DNA of 43,103 nucleotides, from positions 1-43,103 of the forward strand of contig JAHDBJ010000040.1 in assembly GCA_020630435.1 (NCBI GenBank), read 5' to 3'. Position numbers and translations under genes: made by a program. This DNA comes from Saprospiraceae bacterium (GTDB taxonomy: Bacteria > Bacteroidota > Bacteroidia > Chitinophagales > Saprospiraceae). Under the pieces are notes generated by a model. It searched no databases. It was not told the origin of the DNA and was given only the letters and a program-made list of their open reading frames with translations. Each line of letters opens with the position of its first letter. Positions within the stretch are counted from its first letter, which is position 1. This document shows positions 18,346 through 27,600 of the stretch, piece by piece.

Positions 18346-18694
18346 TTCTATATATTTAATTTGATTGAAAGTTTTATCTAAATATTAATCTTTTCAAGCG
18401 AACACAATATTACTAAAATTAGGTGAATGATTCTAGAAGGATTTCCATGAATGTATAGTTCCTTCCGTTTAATTTTATAAATATTGTTTAAGTGATGGCA
18501 AAAAACAACTTGAACATTTACCTAATAATCTTTTGTCTCAATACTTCGTTAAAAATACTCGTCGATGCTAGGCATCGCCTGCATTTTTTGCCTCGCCTTG
18601 AAACAAAATATATACTTCTAAATTGTTCAACTTATTATTTCGTCATTACTAAGGTTTATTATTTGGATAAATAATTAGGTGTGGATATAGATAG
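18346..18694. other. gene-free stretch with a GC-richer inverted-repeat block
   Basis: Between the CotH start and the pcs stop. Bases about 18557-18605 are noticeably richer in GC than the surroundings and contain the palindrome CGATGC-TAG-GCATCG followed by GCCTGC and GCCTCGCC. The rest is AT-rich. A 60-codon frame across it (start GTG at 18492) lacks any family feature and I do not call it a gene. The block may be a dispersed repeat. Confidence 0.4.
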
Positions 18695-19408
18695 TTATTT
18701 TAGTTCTTTAATTACCCAAGTGTCATATATCGCCATTATTCCAAAATAGAAAATGGTTGAAATGGATAAGTATTTTGCCCAAAGAACTTCCTCAGGATAA
18801 AAATACAAAATAAATCCGTTTGAAATAAAAAATATAACAGAAACAAAAATAGATAATTTCTGTAATCGTAAGGCTCTACTAGGATAAACGAATTTTATAG
18901 GGATGAAGTGCATCGCACTCAAAATAATTATAGCTACAACATTCATCCAGCTTGGCAAATCAAATACAAAAAATTGATAAAAAACCACCATATTCCACAT
19001 AACGGGAAATCCCACAAAATACATATCATTAGAAACCATGCCTTCTTTTCCGTAATACAAAGCAGAAACAAGCAAAATCATAGCAGTACAGGGCATTCGC
19101 CACGTCTCATCAACGATACCTGTTTGATAGAAAAAATAGGCGGGTATAATGGCATAGGTCGCAAAGTCGATTACATAGTCAATGGTCGTTCCATTCATAT
19201 AGGGAAGGACTTCTTTTACCTTTGCCAAGCGAGCAAAGGTGCCATCTATACCATCAATAAACATGGATACAATGAGCCAGACCATTGCCTCACGCCATTG
19301 GGAGTTATGGATAGCGAGTATTGCCATGAAACCTGCTACAAGCCCTGATGCGGTAAAAAGGTGAACAGCCCAAGCTAAAAGTTTACGAGTGATCGAAAAT
19401 TCAGACAT
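18695..19408 (-). CDS. pcs: Phosphatidylcholine synthase
   Basis: Membrane CDP-alcohol phosphotransferase that condenses CDP-diacylglycerol with choline to give phosphatidylcholine and CMP. The catalytic motif reads D55-G-x2-A59-R60-x12-G73-x3-D77-x3-D81. The 12-residue gap between AR and G is the signature of bacterial Pcs; PssA and PgsA enzymes have 8. The flanking segments AVHLFTASG, VKEVLP, FPVMWNMVVF and LPSWMN also resemble rhizobial Pcs. Length (237) and about seven to eight helices fit. It stands alone on the minus strand with its own strong promoter (19430-19460), and is isolated from the upstream operon by a terminator. Free choline would have to be taken up; no choline transporter is visible here. 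Confidence 0.9.
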   Translation of the reverse strand: MSEFSITRKLLAWAVHLFTASGLVAGFMAILAIHNSQWREAMVWLIVSMFIDGIDGTFARLAKVKEVLPYMNGTTIDYVIDFATYAIIPAYFFYQTGIVDETWRMPCTAMILLVSALYYGKEGMVSNDMYFVGFPVMWNMVVFYQFFVFDLPSWMNVVAIIILSAMHFIPIKFVYPSRALRLQKLSIFVSVIFFISNGFILYFYPEEVLWAKYLSISTIFYFGIMAIYDTWVIKELK

Positions 19409-19429
19409 ATACAGCAGGTTTTATAAGGT

Positions 19430-19460
19430 CAAAGTTACAGAACTATACCATATCTCAAAA
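19430..19460 (-). promoter_or_regulatory. promoter of pcs
   Basis: Minus strand: TTTTG (19460-19456), an 18-base spacer, then TAACTTTG (19437-19430), matching the Bacteroidota TTG / TAnnTTTG promoter with near-ideal spacing. Expected leader before the pcs ATG is about 18 bases. Confidence 0.75.
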
Positions 19461-19462
19461 TA

Positions 19463-19498
19463 AAAAACTTCCAAAGTCTCAAGACTTTGGAAGTTTTT
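19463..19498 (-). terminator. intrinsic terminator of the barrel operon
   Basis: Perfect 17-bp arms AAAAACTTCCAAAGTCT and AGACTTTGGAAGTTTTT separated by two bases, 23 bases after the stop of the helix-hairpin-helix gene. The arms carry A and T runs at both ends, so it could work on both strands; context makes it the end of the 22545-19522 transcript. Confidence 0.88.
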
Positions 19499-19521
19499 GT
19501 CGGATATGAAAGCGATTTCTA

Positions 19522-21690
19522 CTAGAATTTATATTTAATTTGGGCTTTTACTTCGGTTCGTACTTTCCCATCTATTTGCTCATTGCCGCTTCCAAAGGTT
19601 ATAACATCTCCATTATCATCTAATGTGCCAACATTAGCAAAATAAGTTTGAGCAAAACGCAATTCAGCCGTCATATTCCGAATACCTTTATACCTTAAAT
19701 TGATATAAAAACGAGTTCCTTTGTTGTAATATGGAGGAATATAGAAACTATTCAATATATCATTTTCATACGCATAGGCACGGTTTTCCCAATCGTCCAT
19801 TTGGAAAATGGCAAAACGAGCCGTAAAGTGTAAAGGCGCTAAAGGTTTATACAAAACATCTTGATAAACTAGGAATCCATTTTGAGTAGCTTCACTACCA
19901 TTTTTGAAAAAAGTAAATTCTACACGATTTCTTAATTCAAGTGCTTTTGAGATTTTATTATCAAAATGGACTCGAGCAGCCGTTTTTCTTCGAGTAATCG
20001 TATAATCGACTTGGGGTTCAGTATCTCTACCACTTCTTTGTTTGAATTCATCTCTAACCTGAACATAGATACGCATTCTACGTTTTCTATAATAAGTCAA
20101 TCGCCCAAAATACTCAAGACCACTAGAAGGACGGTCACTATAGAAGGTCATCCAAGGATGCTTCCAAGCATCAAAATAGGCATTAACTGTCCATTTTTTA
20201 TTGGGTTTTACCTCTAGTCCTAAGTAAACTCCGTTTTCGTTGGCTTTCGATGTTTCAGAAAGATAATTCATGAAAAAGCCATGATAATTACGCTCGACAT
20301 AGCGGTGGGCAATAGCCAAAGAAGCAGTTCGGTCTAAACCCACTATTAATCCATTCATAAAGGCTTTACCACCGCTATCACTTATTGCGGCTTCACCGAA
20401 GAAGTTAAAATTTCCCTTAACATACGAATAGTCTATACTACCATTGATAAGTTGATCGCCTGAAAAACTAAATTTTTTATAGAGTTGTTCAGAGGCTAAT
20501 AAGGGTTCGCTTGTTTTATTGTATAATACATTGGCTGCAATATGCCAATTGTCTTTTGAGTATCTCAGAACAGCTCCTGTCGTTAGTAATGATGCAGAGT
20601 TTTTTCGTCTAATTTCAGATTCTGTTCGATGCAAACCATCGTCTAGTAAAAAAGGAGATTCGCCCGTTGCACCCTCTTCTGTAAAGCTAGTAGCAAAACC
20701 GATGATATCAGATTCAAAATTATTAGGATCTTCTCTTATCGTATCGACATCGAAGTTTAAATCAATATTTCTATAAGATGCCAAACCTGTAAATTCTATA
20801 TTCTCATTAATCCTTATTGTTGCGGCGGCTCCTCTAAGGAAGGCATATTCCCCTAAAGAAGTATACTTTCGAAGCGTTCGTGCCGTACGCTTAATATTGA
20901 TGGCATCAGCTGATTTATTTCCACCAAATCCTTGATAAGCCAAAAGCCCTTGCCCCATATTGATAGAATAGTCTCCAATAGCTACGGCTTTAAAGGTTTG
21001 GTTATAGTCTTTTAGAAATAAATGTGCTGAAATATAGTCAAAGCCCTGTTGAGCATTTACACCAGAAAAGAGTTCTTCTCCTGCATCTTTTTCTAATGTA
21101 ATACCATAACTAACACGATTTTCATATTTATGATTAAAACGGATGTAGATATTGTCAGGATTTCCTGAATATTTCGATTCTCCTCTATCATCTTTTATAT
21201 ATCCTTTTTTCTCTTCTAAGGTTCTTCGATATCGTAAATAAACTTCATTGCTACCTTTATACATGGCCTCCCATAAAGGAATATTATAGTCATCAATATC
21301 TCGTCCAACAGTTACATAAGGAAGAATACGTTGAACACTTTCATCATCAAAACTAGGGATAGTTTGTAACTCTTGTATCGCAATTAATTCTCCTGCTGTT
21401 TCTCGGTAGTTTAGTAGATTATTAATTTGAATAGTCGTTAAAAGCCTAAACTCTTCAAGGTCTTCTCTATTAGCTTTATTAAGGTTTAAAGGTCTTTTTT
21501 TATAAAATTCCAAATCATCCAGAAAATCGTTAAGATCGAATTCTCCATTATCTCCTTCATTACTGATAATAAAGGTTTCTATCAAATCTTGCATATTGGA
21601 GGGCGCATCAGGAATTGTATCCAAGTCCTGAGCATTTAAAACAAAACTGAAGAAAATAAAACAAAATATATATTGAATTTTTCGCATCAT
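19522..21690 (-). CDS. Helix-hairpin-helix protein with predicted outer-membrane beta-barrel
   Basis: Large exported protein (722 residues): signal peptide about 1-20, a disordered acidic segment, a ComEA-like helix-hairpin-helix region at about 67-130 (PLNLNKANREDLEEFRLL, then a second hairpin ending in LQTIPSFDDESVQRILPYV), and a C-terminal region of about 580 residues built of alternating strands with aromatic-rich ends, finishing in KAQIKYKF with terminal Phe as in outer-membrane barrels. Homologues of this architecture are widespread in Bacteroidota without known function; HhH domains usually bind DNA. It follows the PorV/PorQ-like gene by 33 bases and ends before a strong terminator, so the two form an operon. 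Confidence 0.8.
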   Translation of the reverse strand: MMRKIQYIFCFIFFSFVLNAQDLDTIPDAPSNMQDLIETFIISNEGDNGEFDLNDFLDDLEFYKKRPLNLNKANREDLEEFRLLTTIQINNLLNYRETAGELIAIQELQTIPSFDDESVQRILPYVTVGRDIDDYNIPLWEAMYKGSNEVYLRYRRTLEEKKGYIKDDRGESKYSGNPDNIYIRFNHKYENRVSYGITLEKDAGEELFSGVNAQQGFDYISAHLFLKDYNQTFKAVAIGDYSINMGQGLLAYQGFGGNKSADAINIKRTARTLRKYTSLGEYAFLRGAAATIRINENIEFTGLASYRNIDLNFDVDTIREDPNNFESDIIGFATSFTEEGATGESPFLLDDGLHRTESEIRRKNSASLLTTGAVLRYSKDNWHIAANVLYNKTSEPLLASEQLYKKFSFSGDQLINGSIDYSYVKGNFNFFGEAAISDSGGKAFMNGLIVGLDRTASLAIAHRYVERNYHGFFMNYLSETSKANENGVYLGLEVKPNKKWTVNAYFDAWKHPWMTFYSDRPSSGLEYFGRLTYYRKRRMRIYVQVRDEFKQRSGRDTEPQVDYTITRRKTAARVHFDNKISKALELRNRVEFTFFKNGSEATQNGFLVYQDVLYKPLAPLHFTARFAIFQMDDWENRAYAYENDILNSFYIPPYYNKGTRFYINLRYKGIRNMTAELRFAQTYFANVGTLDDNGDVITFGSGNEQIDGKVRTEVKAQIKYKF

Positions 21691-21723
21691 TTTTAATTTA
21701 GGTTTTTCAATAAGACTTAAAAA

Positions 21724-22545
21724 TTAAGGCATTTGATAGGTGATTGAAGCAGCAGGTGTTACCCCTAATTGATAGTGATAACCAGCTCCGACATCTATTT
21801 TTAAACCATTTTTTAAATTAAATCCAAAACCAAATGTATTTTGAATCGGCTCTGTACTAAACCCAGTCCGAAGTGCGAAAGCGTCAACTAAAAAATATTC
21901 TATACCAACCTTAAAAACTGTTTTATAATCTATATCTTTTTCGACTTCCCCACTGACCAGAAGTTTTTCACTTGGCATATAACCTACACCGAGCTTAAAA
22001 ACAGTAGGAATATCTTCTCCTGCCACAACTTCTTGTCGAATAGGACTAAAAATATGTGCTGCTAGGATTAGTTGTTCCATTAATATAGATTGAACGCCAA
22101 TTTCAAAGGTGAAATTTGAAGTATTTCCATACTCAGGAATACGAGTACTTAGATAATCCAGTTGTGCGCCAATTGATACCTTATCGCCAAGTTTTCTAGC
22201 ATAAGCTAAGCCAATTTTTTGCTCATTATAGTCTGCGAAGCCAAAATAGTTGATGGCTAAACCAAATGTTCCAGATTTTGTAGGGTAGGCAACACCCGCA
22301 ATGAAGTTATTGAGATCTGCTAATAAAAAACGTCTTTCCCCTCCAACCGTAACGCCTAGTTTTTCCATATAGGCTAATCCAGCTTGGTTGCTGAATAAAC
22401 TGTTTACATCTTGAAAAGTTGTAGAGGCGTTTCCCATAGCAAAGCCTCTTGCCCCAGCAGACATATTTGTACCATTTTGTGCTACAGTAGTATTGAAATA
22501 GAAGATAAACGTAAAAGTTGATAAGAGTGTTAAAACCTTGTTCAT
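21724..22545 (-). CDS. PorV/PorQ-like outer-membrane barrel protein
   Basis: Exported beta-barrel of 273 residues with signal peptide (about 1-22). The N-terminal segment SAGARGFAMGNASTTFQDV followed by SLFSNQAGLAYM is typical of the PorV/PorQ/UPF0164 group of Bacteroidota, which are FadL-like barrels; PorV shuttles T9SS cargo at the cell surface. Alternating strands continue to the end (AASITYQMP). PorV and PorQ themselves are longer, so this is a relative rather than either protein. First gene of the operon with the helix-hairpin-helix barrel protein, suggesting a shared outer-membrane role. Confidence 0.72.
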   Translation of the reverse strand: MNKVLTLLSTFTFIFYFNTTVAQNGTNMSAGARGFAMGNASTTFQDVNSLFSNQAGLAYMEKLGVTVGGERRFLLADLNNFIAGVAYPTKSGTFGLAINYFGFADYNEQKIGLAYARKLGDKVSIGAQLDYLSTRIPEYGNTSNFTFEIGVQSILMEQLILAAHIFSPIRQEVVAGEDIPTVFKLGVGYMPSEKLLVSGEVEKDIDYKTVFKVGIEYFLVDAFALRTGFSTEPIQNTFGFGFNLKNGLKIDVGAGYHYQLGVTPAASITYQMP

Positions 22546-22880
22546 AGTTGTGATTTTCTTGGAATATATTATTCAAACTATAAATGTAAACAAAAAGAAA
22601 ATTCTACAAAACAAATCAATGGAAAATATGAACTCTTGATTAAAATTAATACTTTGAATATTAGAAAAATAAAAACTAAAGGTCTATATGTTGGTCATAT
22701 TTTTCACAAGTATTTTAAGCTTTCTATGCCAACTTTATTCATAGACTATAAAAATAAGAATGCGTAATAATATCTATTTAATTACTCTGATGTTAAGATT
22801 TGTGAAGAGGAAAAACATTTTATTACTGAAAACGTTTTGAATAAGATAGCAAACGACAAGTATTATAAATTCAAAAATCT
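22546..22880. other. gene-free divergent intergenic stretch
   Basis: About 335 AT-rich bases between the divergent PorV/PorQ-like and lipoprotein genes. It should hold both promoters, but I find no exact TTG/TAnnTTTG pair; TATAGTTTG on the minus strand near 22577 is one base off. No ORF or strong hairpin seen. Confidence 0.4.
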
Positions 22881-23558
22881 ATGATGATGAACTATAATTT
22901 ATCATTAATTTTATTCTTAATTATTGGAAGCCTATTCTTTACCAGTTGTTTTGAAATAATAGAGGAAGTTAATATGAATACGGATGGTTCAGGGAATGCT
23001 ATCTTGACAATAAATGCAAATGAGAGTAAAGAAAAGTTAGCAAATATAATCGAGATGGGGACATTTCAAGGAAAAAAAATCCCCTCTCGTTATGATATTG
23101 ATGATGCTATCACACAAGCAAAAAGTATTCTTACACAAGCTAAAGGGATATCGAATGTCAAAACGGATGTTGATTATGAGGAATTCATTTTTGTAATTTC
23201 TGCTGATTTTATGAATACAATGGCATTAAATAATGCTATCAATACCCTCGCTAAGTATTTTAACCGCTCTACCTATGGTTTGCAGATAGAGGATAATTTT
23301 GCTTATCAAAAAAATAAATTCACCCGATTATATAACTATAAAACCTACCCAGAACAATATAATCGATTACCGACCCTAGAACGGATGACCTTAGAAACAG
23401 CTAGGTATAGAAGCATCCATCGTTTTCCGAAAGAGATTAAATCATTTTCAAATAAAACAGCCAAACTTTCTCGTACTAAAAAAGCTATTATGTTTCAAGC
23501 ATCAATAGGTAGCCTCATGAATGGAAATAAGACGATTCGCAATGAGTTGAATTTTTAA
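22881..23558 (+). CDS. Probable lipoprotein of unknown function
   Basis: The N-terminus has a hydrophobic signal and lipobox LFFTSC with the lipidated Cys at about residue 23. The mature part (about 200 residues) starts with a strand-rich segment (EEVNMNTDGSGNAILTI) reminiscent of LppM-like lipoprotein folds, then alternates helices and strands; I cannot name a family. Two extra ATG codons precede the signal; the ATG at 22881 is kept because all three are in frame and adjacent. A MOSC gene follows 63 bases downstream with its own -7 box. Surface or periplasmic location is inferred. Confidence 0.7.
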   Translation: MMMNYNLSLILFLIIGSLFFTSCFEIIEEVNMNTDGSGNAILTINANESKEKLANIIEMGTFQGKKIPSRYDIDDAITQAKSILTQAKGISNVKTDVDYEEFIFVISADFMNTMALNNAINTLAKYFNRSTYGLQIEDNFAYQKNKFTRLYNYKTYPEQYNRLPTLERMTLETARYRSIHRFPKEIKSFSNKTAKLSRTKKAIMFQASIGSLMNGNKTIRNELNF

Positions 23559-23598
23559 ATAGTTTATCATATAAATTTTTTTCATCCTTGAACTCTAA

Positions 23599-23606
23599 TA
23601 TATTTG
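23599..23606 (+). promoter_or_regulatory. -7 box of the MOSC gene
   Basis: TATATTTG matches the Bacteroidota -7 consensus. No TTG lies at the usual -33 distance. Predicted leader to the ATG at 23622 is about 10-12 bases. Confidence 0.45.
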
Positions 23607-23621
23607 CAATAAAAACAAATA

Positions 23622-24116
23622 ATGGCAAACCATAAGATGAAAGACATGATGAATAATTTTCCCTTGAAAGGAACAGTAGAATGGATGAGTTATCGCCCTC
23701 ATAAACGTAAAGAAGTAACTGTTACCAATGAAATAAGTGTAACGGTTGATGATGGTATAGAAGGAGACCATTACTCCAATAAGAATAAAAAACGTCAAGT
23801 TACCCTCTTTCAAGCAGAATATCTTCCTATGATGGCAAGTTTTCTAGGAAAAGAAAAGATTGATCCTACCTTGTTAAGACGTAATATAATGGTTTCAGGA
23901 ATAAATTTAAATGCCCTTAAAGATAAACAGTTTAAGATAGGTGATGAGGTGATATTAGAAGTTACAGGAGAATGTCATCCATGTTCTAGAATGGAAGAAA
24001 ACTTAGGGCTGGGAGGTTATAATGCTATGCGTTCACATGGTGGATTAACGACCAAAGTCATTCAGGGAGGCAAAATTCGTATAGGAGATGCCATAACTTT
24101 TTTCAAAAAAATATGA
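23622..24116 (+). CDS. MOSC domain-containing protein
   Basis: Stand-alone MOSC domain (164 residues), the C-terminal domain of molybdenum cofactor sulfurases and of YiiM/YcbX-like proteins. Visible family elements are DDGIEGDHYSNKNKKRQVTLF near 46-66, LRRNIMVSGINL near 88-99, and GECHPCSRMEENL near 119-131, whose second Cys is the conserved family cysteine. Such proteins act with Moco or detoxify N-hydroxylated compounds; which applies cannot be read here. The start at 23622 places ATG about 12 bases after the predicted transcription start. No Moco synthesis genes are in the window. Confidence 0.88.
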   Translation: MANHKMKDMMNNFPLKGTVEWMSYRPHKRKEVTVTNEISVTVDDGIEGDHYSNKNKKRQVTLFQAEYLPMMASFLGKEKIDPTLLRRNIMVSGINLNALKDKQFKIGDEVILEVTGECHPCSRMEENLGLGGYNAMRSHGGLTTKVIQGGKIRIGDAITFFKKI

Positions 24117-24318
24117 ATCAAGGAACTAAATTTTTCATATTGATAATGAAATTTGTGTATCTAAATGGGTAGAAAAATTTTAGAGAGGCATAGACTACTT
24201 CTTAAATTAAGTTGACTTAATATTATATTATTTAAATATCTATCGATTTTTTATAAAAAATTAAGGATATATTTTACTTTTACATTAAATCAATATTATA
24301 GTTCCAAGTTTATTAAAG

Positions 24319-24423
24319 ATGAATTTGTTAACTATAATCCACAAGGTGCGTTTTACTACTACAATTACTACAATTACAAGCTCCTTCATAACACATATAC
24401 TTTTAAGAAAACATATAAGTTGA
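24319..24423 (+). CDS. putative Thr/Ile-rich attenuator leader peptide
   Basis: A 34-codon frame from ATG to TGA whose product contains the run TTTITTITSS at residues 13-22 and 8 Thr plus 7 Ile overall. This is the pattern of thr operon leader peptides (thrL), in which translation of clustered Thr and Ile codons senses charged tRNA. The stop codon is followed after 5 bases by a hairpin, as expected for attenuation. However the downstream gene is a T9SS cargo, not thrA, and the hairpin lacks a T-run. It may be a relic left after the thr operon moved, a leader acting on the Thr-rich cargo gene, or chance in an ACT/ACA-rich stretch. Confidence 0.5.
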   Translation: MNLLTIIHKVRFTTTITTITSSFITHILLRKHIS

Positions 24424-24428
24424 ATAGA

Positions 24429-24459
24429 CCTCATTCTAATCAAAGAACTGCTTTGGAGG
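24429..24459 (+). promoter_or_regulatory. attenuator-like hairpin after the leader ORF
   Basis: CCTC (24429-24432) pairs with GAGG (24456-24459) and CAAAG (24441-24445) with CTTTG (24451-24455), loop AACTG, with an 8-base bulge on the 5' side. No T-run follows, so it is not a canonical terminator as it stands. Confidence 0.4.
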
Positions 24460-24614
24460 GATAAGTCAAAATCATTATTGAATTTGATCTTACTATCAAT
24501 TTAGGTCTTTGTATGTATAATGTACCTACCTTTTATATTGTTGTATTTGCTTTTTCCATTATGTATTATAATTGGGAAGCAGGTGATTTATTACCAAACT
24601 TTAATTAAATTATT

Positions 24615-27600
24615 ATGAAAAAAAACTACCTCATTTTTGGCTTGATGTTATTAGTAGCATTTATAGCCATCTATTCTATTAATGGAACGAATTCAAATGA
24701 AAAAATCACAGAAAAACTTAAGGAGGATGGACCTAAGTTTCCTCTAAAAAAAGTAGAAAAACTTAAAAAAGAAGAGCGTATAGATAAGGCGATTGAACAA
24801 GAATTTAATAAAACTAGAGATCCAAGAACAGGAAAGGTACATAGCGAAAGACTAATAGAGGCAAGAAAAATCAGAGATAGACTTTTAAGTAAAAGGGCTG
24901 CAATCGCTGGGATTAACTGGTCAGAAAGAGGACCAGATAATGTAGGAGGAAGAACGAGAGGATTGATGTATGATCCAAATGATAGTGCCAATGGTTATAG
25001 AAAAGTCTGGGCTGGAGGTGTTGGAGGAGGTCTTTGGTATACAAACGATATAACGGCAGGTACAACCAACTGGACTCAAGTAGATGATTTTTGGGATAAT
25101 ATTGCTATTTCAGCTTTAGCACATGACCCATCTAATACTCAGATATTTTATGTAGGTACAGGAGAGGGGTATTTTAATGCGGATGCAATTCAAGGAAATG
25201 GAATATGGAAAACGACCAATGGAGGATCAACATGGACTCAACTAGCAAGTATAGGAGAATCAGGAGTGTTTGATTATGTTCAAGATATTGTGGTGACTAG
25301 TTCTGGAACGGTATTAGCTGCGGTAAGAGAAGCAGGGTTTGGTTCAACAAGTACCTTTAGTGGTGGAATTTATCGTTCAACGAATGGTGGAGGCACTTGG
25401 ACGAAAATTACTAATACAGATATGCAAACAAGAGGAGCAGATCTAGAAATAGCCGCTAATGGTGATATTTATGCTTGCATGGGAATAGGGGGCACCGTAA
25501 CAGGTAAAATTATGAAATCTACTAATGATGGTGTTAGTTGGACAAATGTTACACCAACAGGAAGTACTACCCAAAGAAGAATTGAATTAGCTACAGCCCC
25601 TTCTAATAGTCAAGTATTATATGCTGTTGCTGCCAATGGAGGGACAGTAGCTTGGTTTAAAAAATCAACAAATGGGGGAACTTCATGGTCCGATATTACA
25701 ATTCCTCCGTATTTAGAACAAAATTGTACAAATAGTGGTACGAATGATTTTGCTAGGGGGCAGGCATGGTATGATTTAATTCTTACAGTCAATCCTTCTA
25801 ATGAAAATACAGTTTACGTAGGAGGGATAGATGTCAGTCGCTCAACAAATGGAGGGACTTCATGGTCAACGATTTCCTACTGGACGGGAGCTTGTAGAGA
25901 TTATGTCCATGCTGACCAACATGGTATGATGTTTAAACCAGGTAGCTCTACAGAAGCTATATTAGGAAACGATGGAGGAGTTTATCGTTCGGCTAATTTG
26001 ACTGCGGGCACACCTACTTTTGATTTTAAGAGTGATAATTATAATGTAACACAATTCTATGCTTGTGCTATGCATCCTGCGGCAGGACAAGATTATTATC
26101 TTGCAGGAGCGCAAGATAATGGTTCACATCAGTTTAATGTTGGTGGAATGAATAGTACAACTGAAGTCACAGGTGGAGATGGTGCTTTCTGCCATATCGA
26201 TCAAGACAATCCAAATGTACAGATTACTTCTTATGTTTATAATAATTATTTTGTATCTACCAATGGAGGCTCATCATTTACATCCAGAAGTTTTAATAAC
26301 GATGGAGGATTTATCAATCCTACCGATTATGACAATGATGCAAATACTCTTTACGGTGGCGATGTAGCCAATACTTATCGTAGATGGGTATTAGGAGCTA
26401 CAGGGACAGGAACATCTAATACAAGTGTTACTATTCCAGGGGCAGATGGTGAAGTGAGTGCTGTAACTGCTGATCCCAATACCAATAATAGAGTGTGGTT
26501 TGGAATCGCTCAATATTGGAATGGTTCAGCATATACAGGGACAGCTCAGTTGATGCGAGTTGATAATGCAAATGGCACGCCTTCGGCCACTAATTTATTA
26601 CCTACAGGTATGCCAACAAGCGCCACAATTTCATCCATAGATGTTCAAGATGGTGATCCTGACCACCTTTTAGTTACGGTATCTAATTATGGTGCAACAA
26701 GTGTGTATGAATCCAATAATGGTGGGTCATCATGGTCTGCGGTAGAAGGTAATATTCCAGATATGCCAGTTAGATGGGGAATTTTTGCACCAGAGCAACC
26801 TACAAAAGCCCTAGTAGCTACAGAGTTAGGGGTATGGACAACAGATAATTTAAATGGGGGGTCTACCGTATGGGGACCATCAAATAGTGGATTGGCGAAT
26901 GTAAGAGTAGATATGCTTCAATACAGAAACTCTGATAATCAAGTCGCAGCAGCTACACATGGTAGAGGATTGTTTACAACTAATTATTTTGATGTAACAT
27001 CACTTGCTTTTGGTACGAGTAGTTCAACATCAACAGAAGGGTATGATGTCAATGGTTGTAGTTATAGAGTGATTAATGTGCCTGTCTCTTTAAATAAAGC
27101 ATTAGAGATAGGTCAAACAGCAACAGCAACGATTACTATAGATGGAGCTACTACAGCTACTCAAACAAGTGGCAGTATTTTAAATGATTTTGATTTAAAT
27201 AATACAACAATCAATTTTACTTCAGCAAGTGCGTTGACGCAAAATGTCGAGGTGAGAGTTTATGATGATGCAACACAAGAAGGAACAGAAACAATAATAC
27301 TTAATATTGCAGTAACAGGTGATGCATTACCTAGTACAACAACGCAACATATTCTTACTCTAAATGATGATGATCCTGATCCTACTTCAGGTGGTTTATC
27401 GACTGTTACCATTGGAGCGGGAGGTAGTAACTTTGAGTTTGCACCATTTAGAGGTAATTATGAAGACTCTAGAACACAGATATACTATCTTGCTTCTGAT
27501 TTAACTGCGGCGGGATTAGTTGCAGGTAATATTAATAGCATTGCTTTTAATATTACTACAAAAGGATCAACCATTCCTTATAAAGGATTTACAATTAAAA

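Larger units (their letters stand above)
24117..24614. other. intergenic region carrying a leader ORF and hairpins
   Basis: Nearly 500 bases upstream of the large T9SS gene. It contains a palindrome ATTAAGT-TG-ACTTAAT (24206-24221), the near-consensus -7 box TACTTTTA at about 24273-24280, a 34-codon Thr/Ile-rich ORF (24319-24423), and a hairpin right after that ORF. AGACCT (24426-24431) can also pair with AGGTCT (24503-24508), excluding that hairpin's outer stem. The last ~100 bases before the T9SS start show nothing further. Confidence 0.5.

Noticed and set aside
18492-18674. 60-codon frame between CotH and pcs
   Set aside because: Starts at GTG, has no signal peptide, domain or gene-like context, and spans the palindromic block; composition looks like translated repeat sequence.
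24206-24221. ATTAAGT-TG-ACTTAAT palindrome
   Set aside because: 7-bp AT-rich arms are common by chance in this composition; no promoter close enough to call it an operator.
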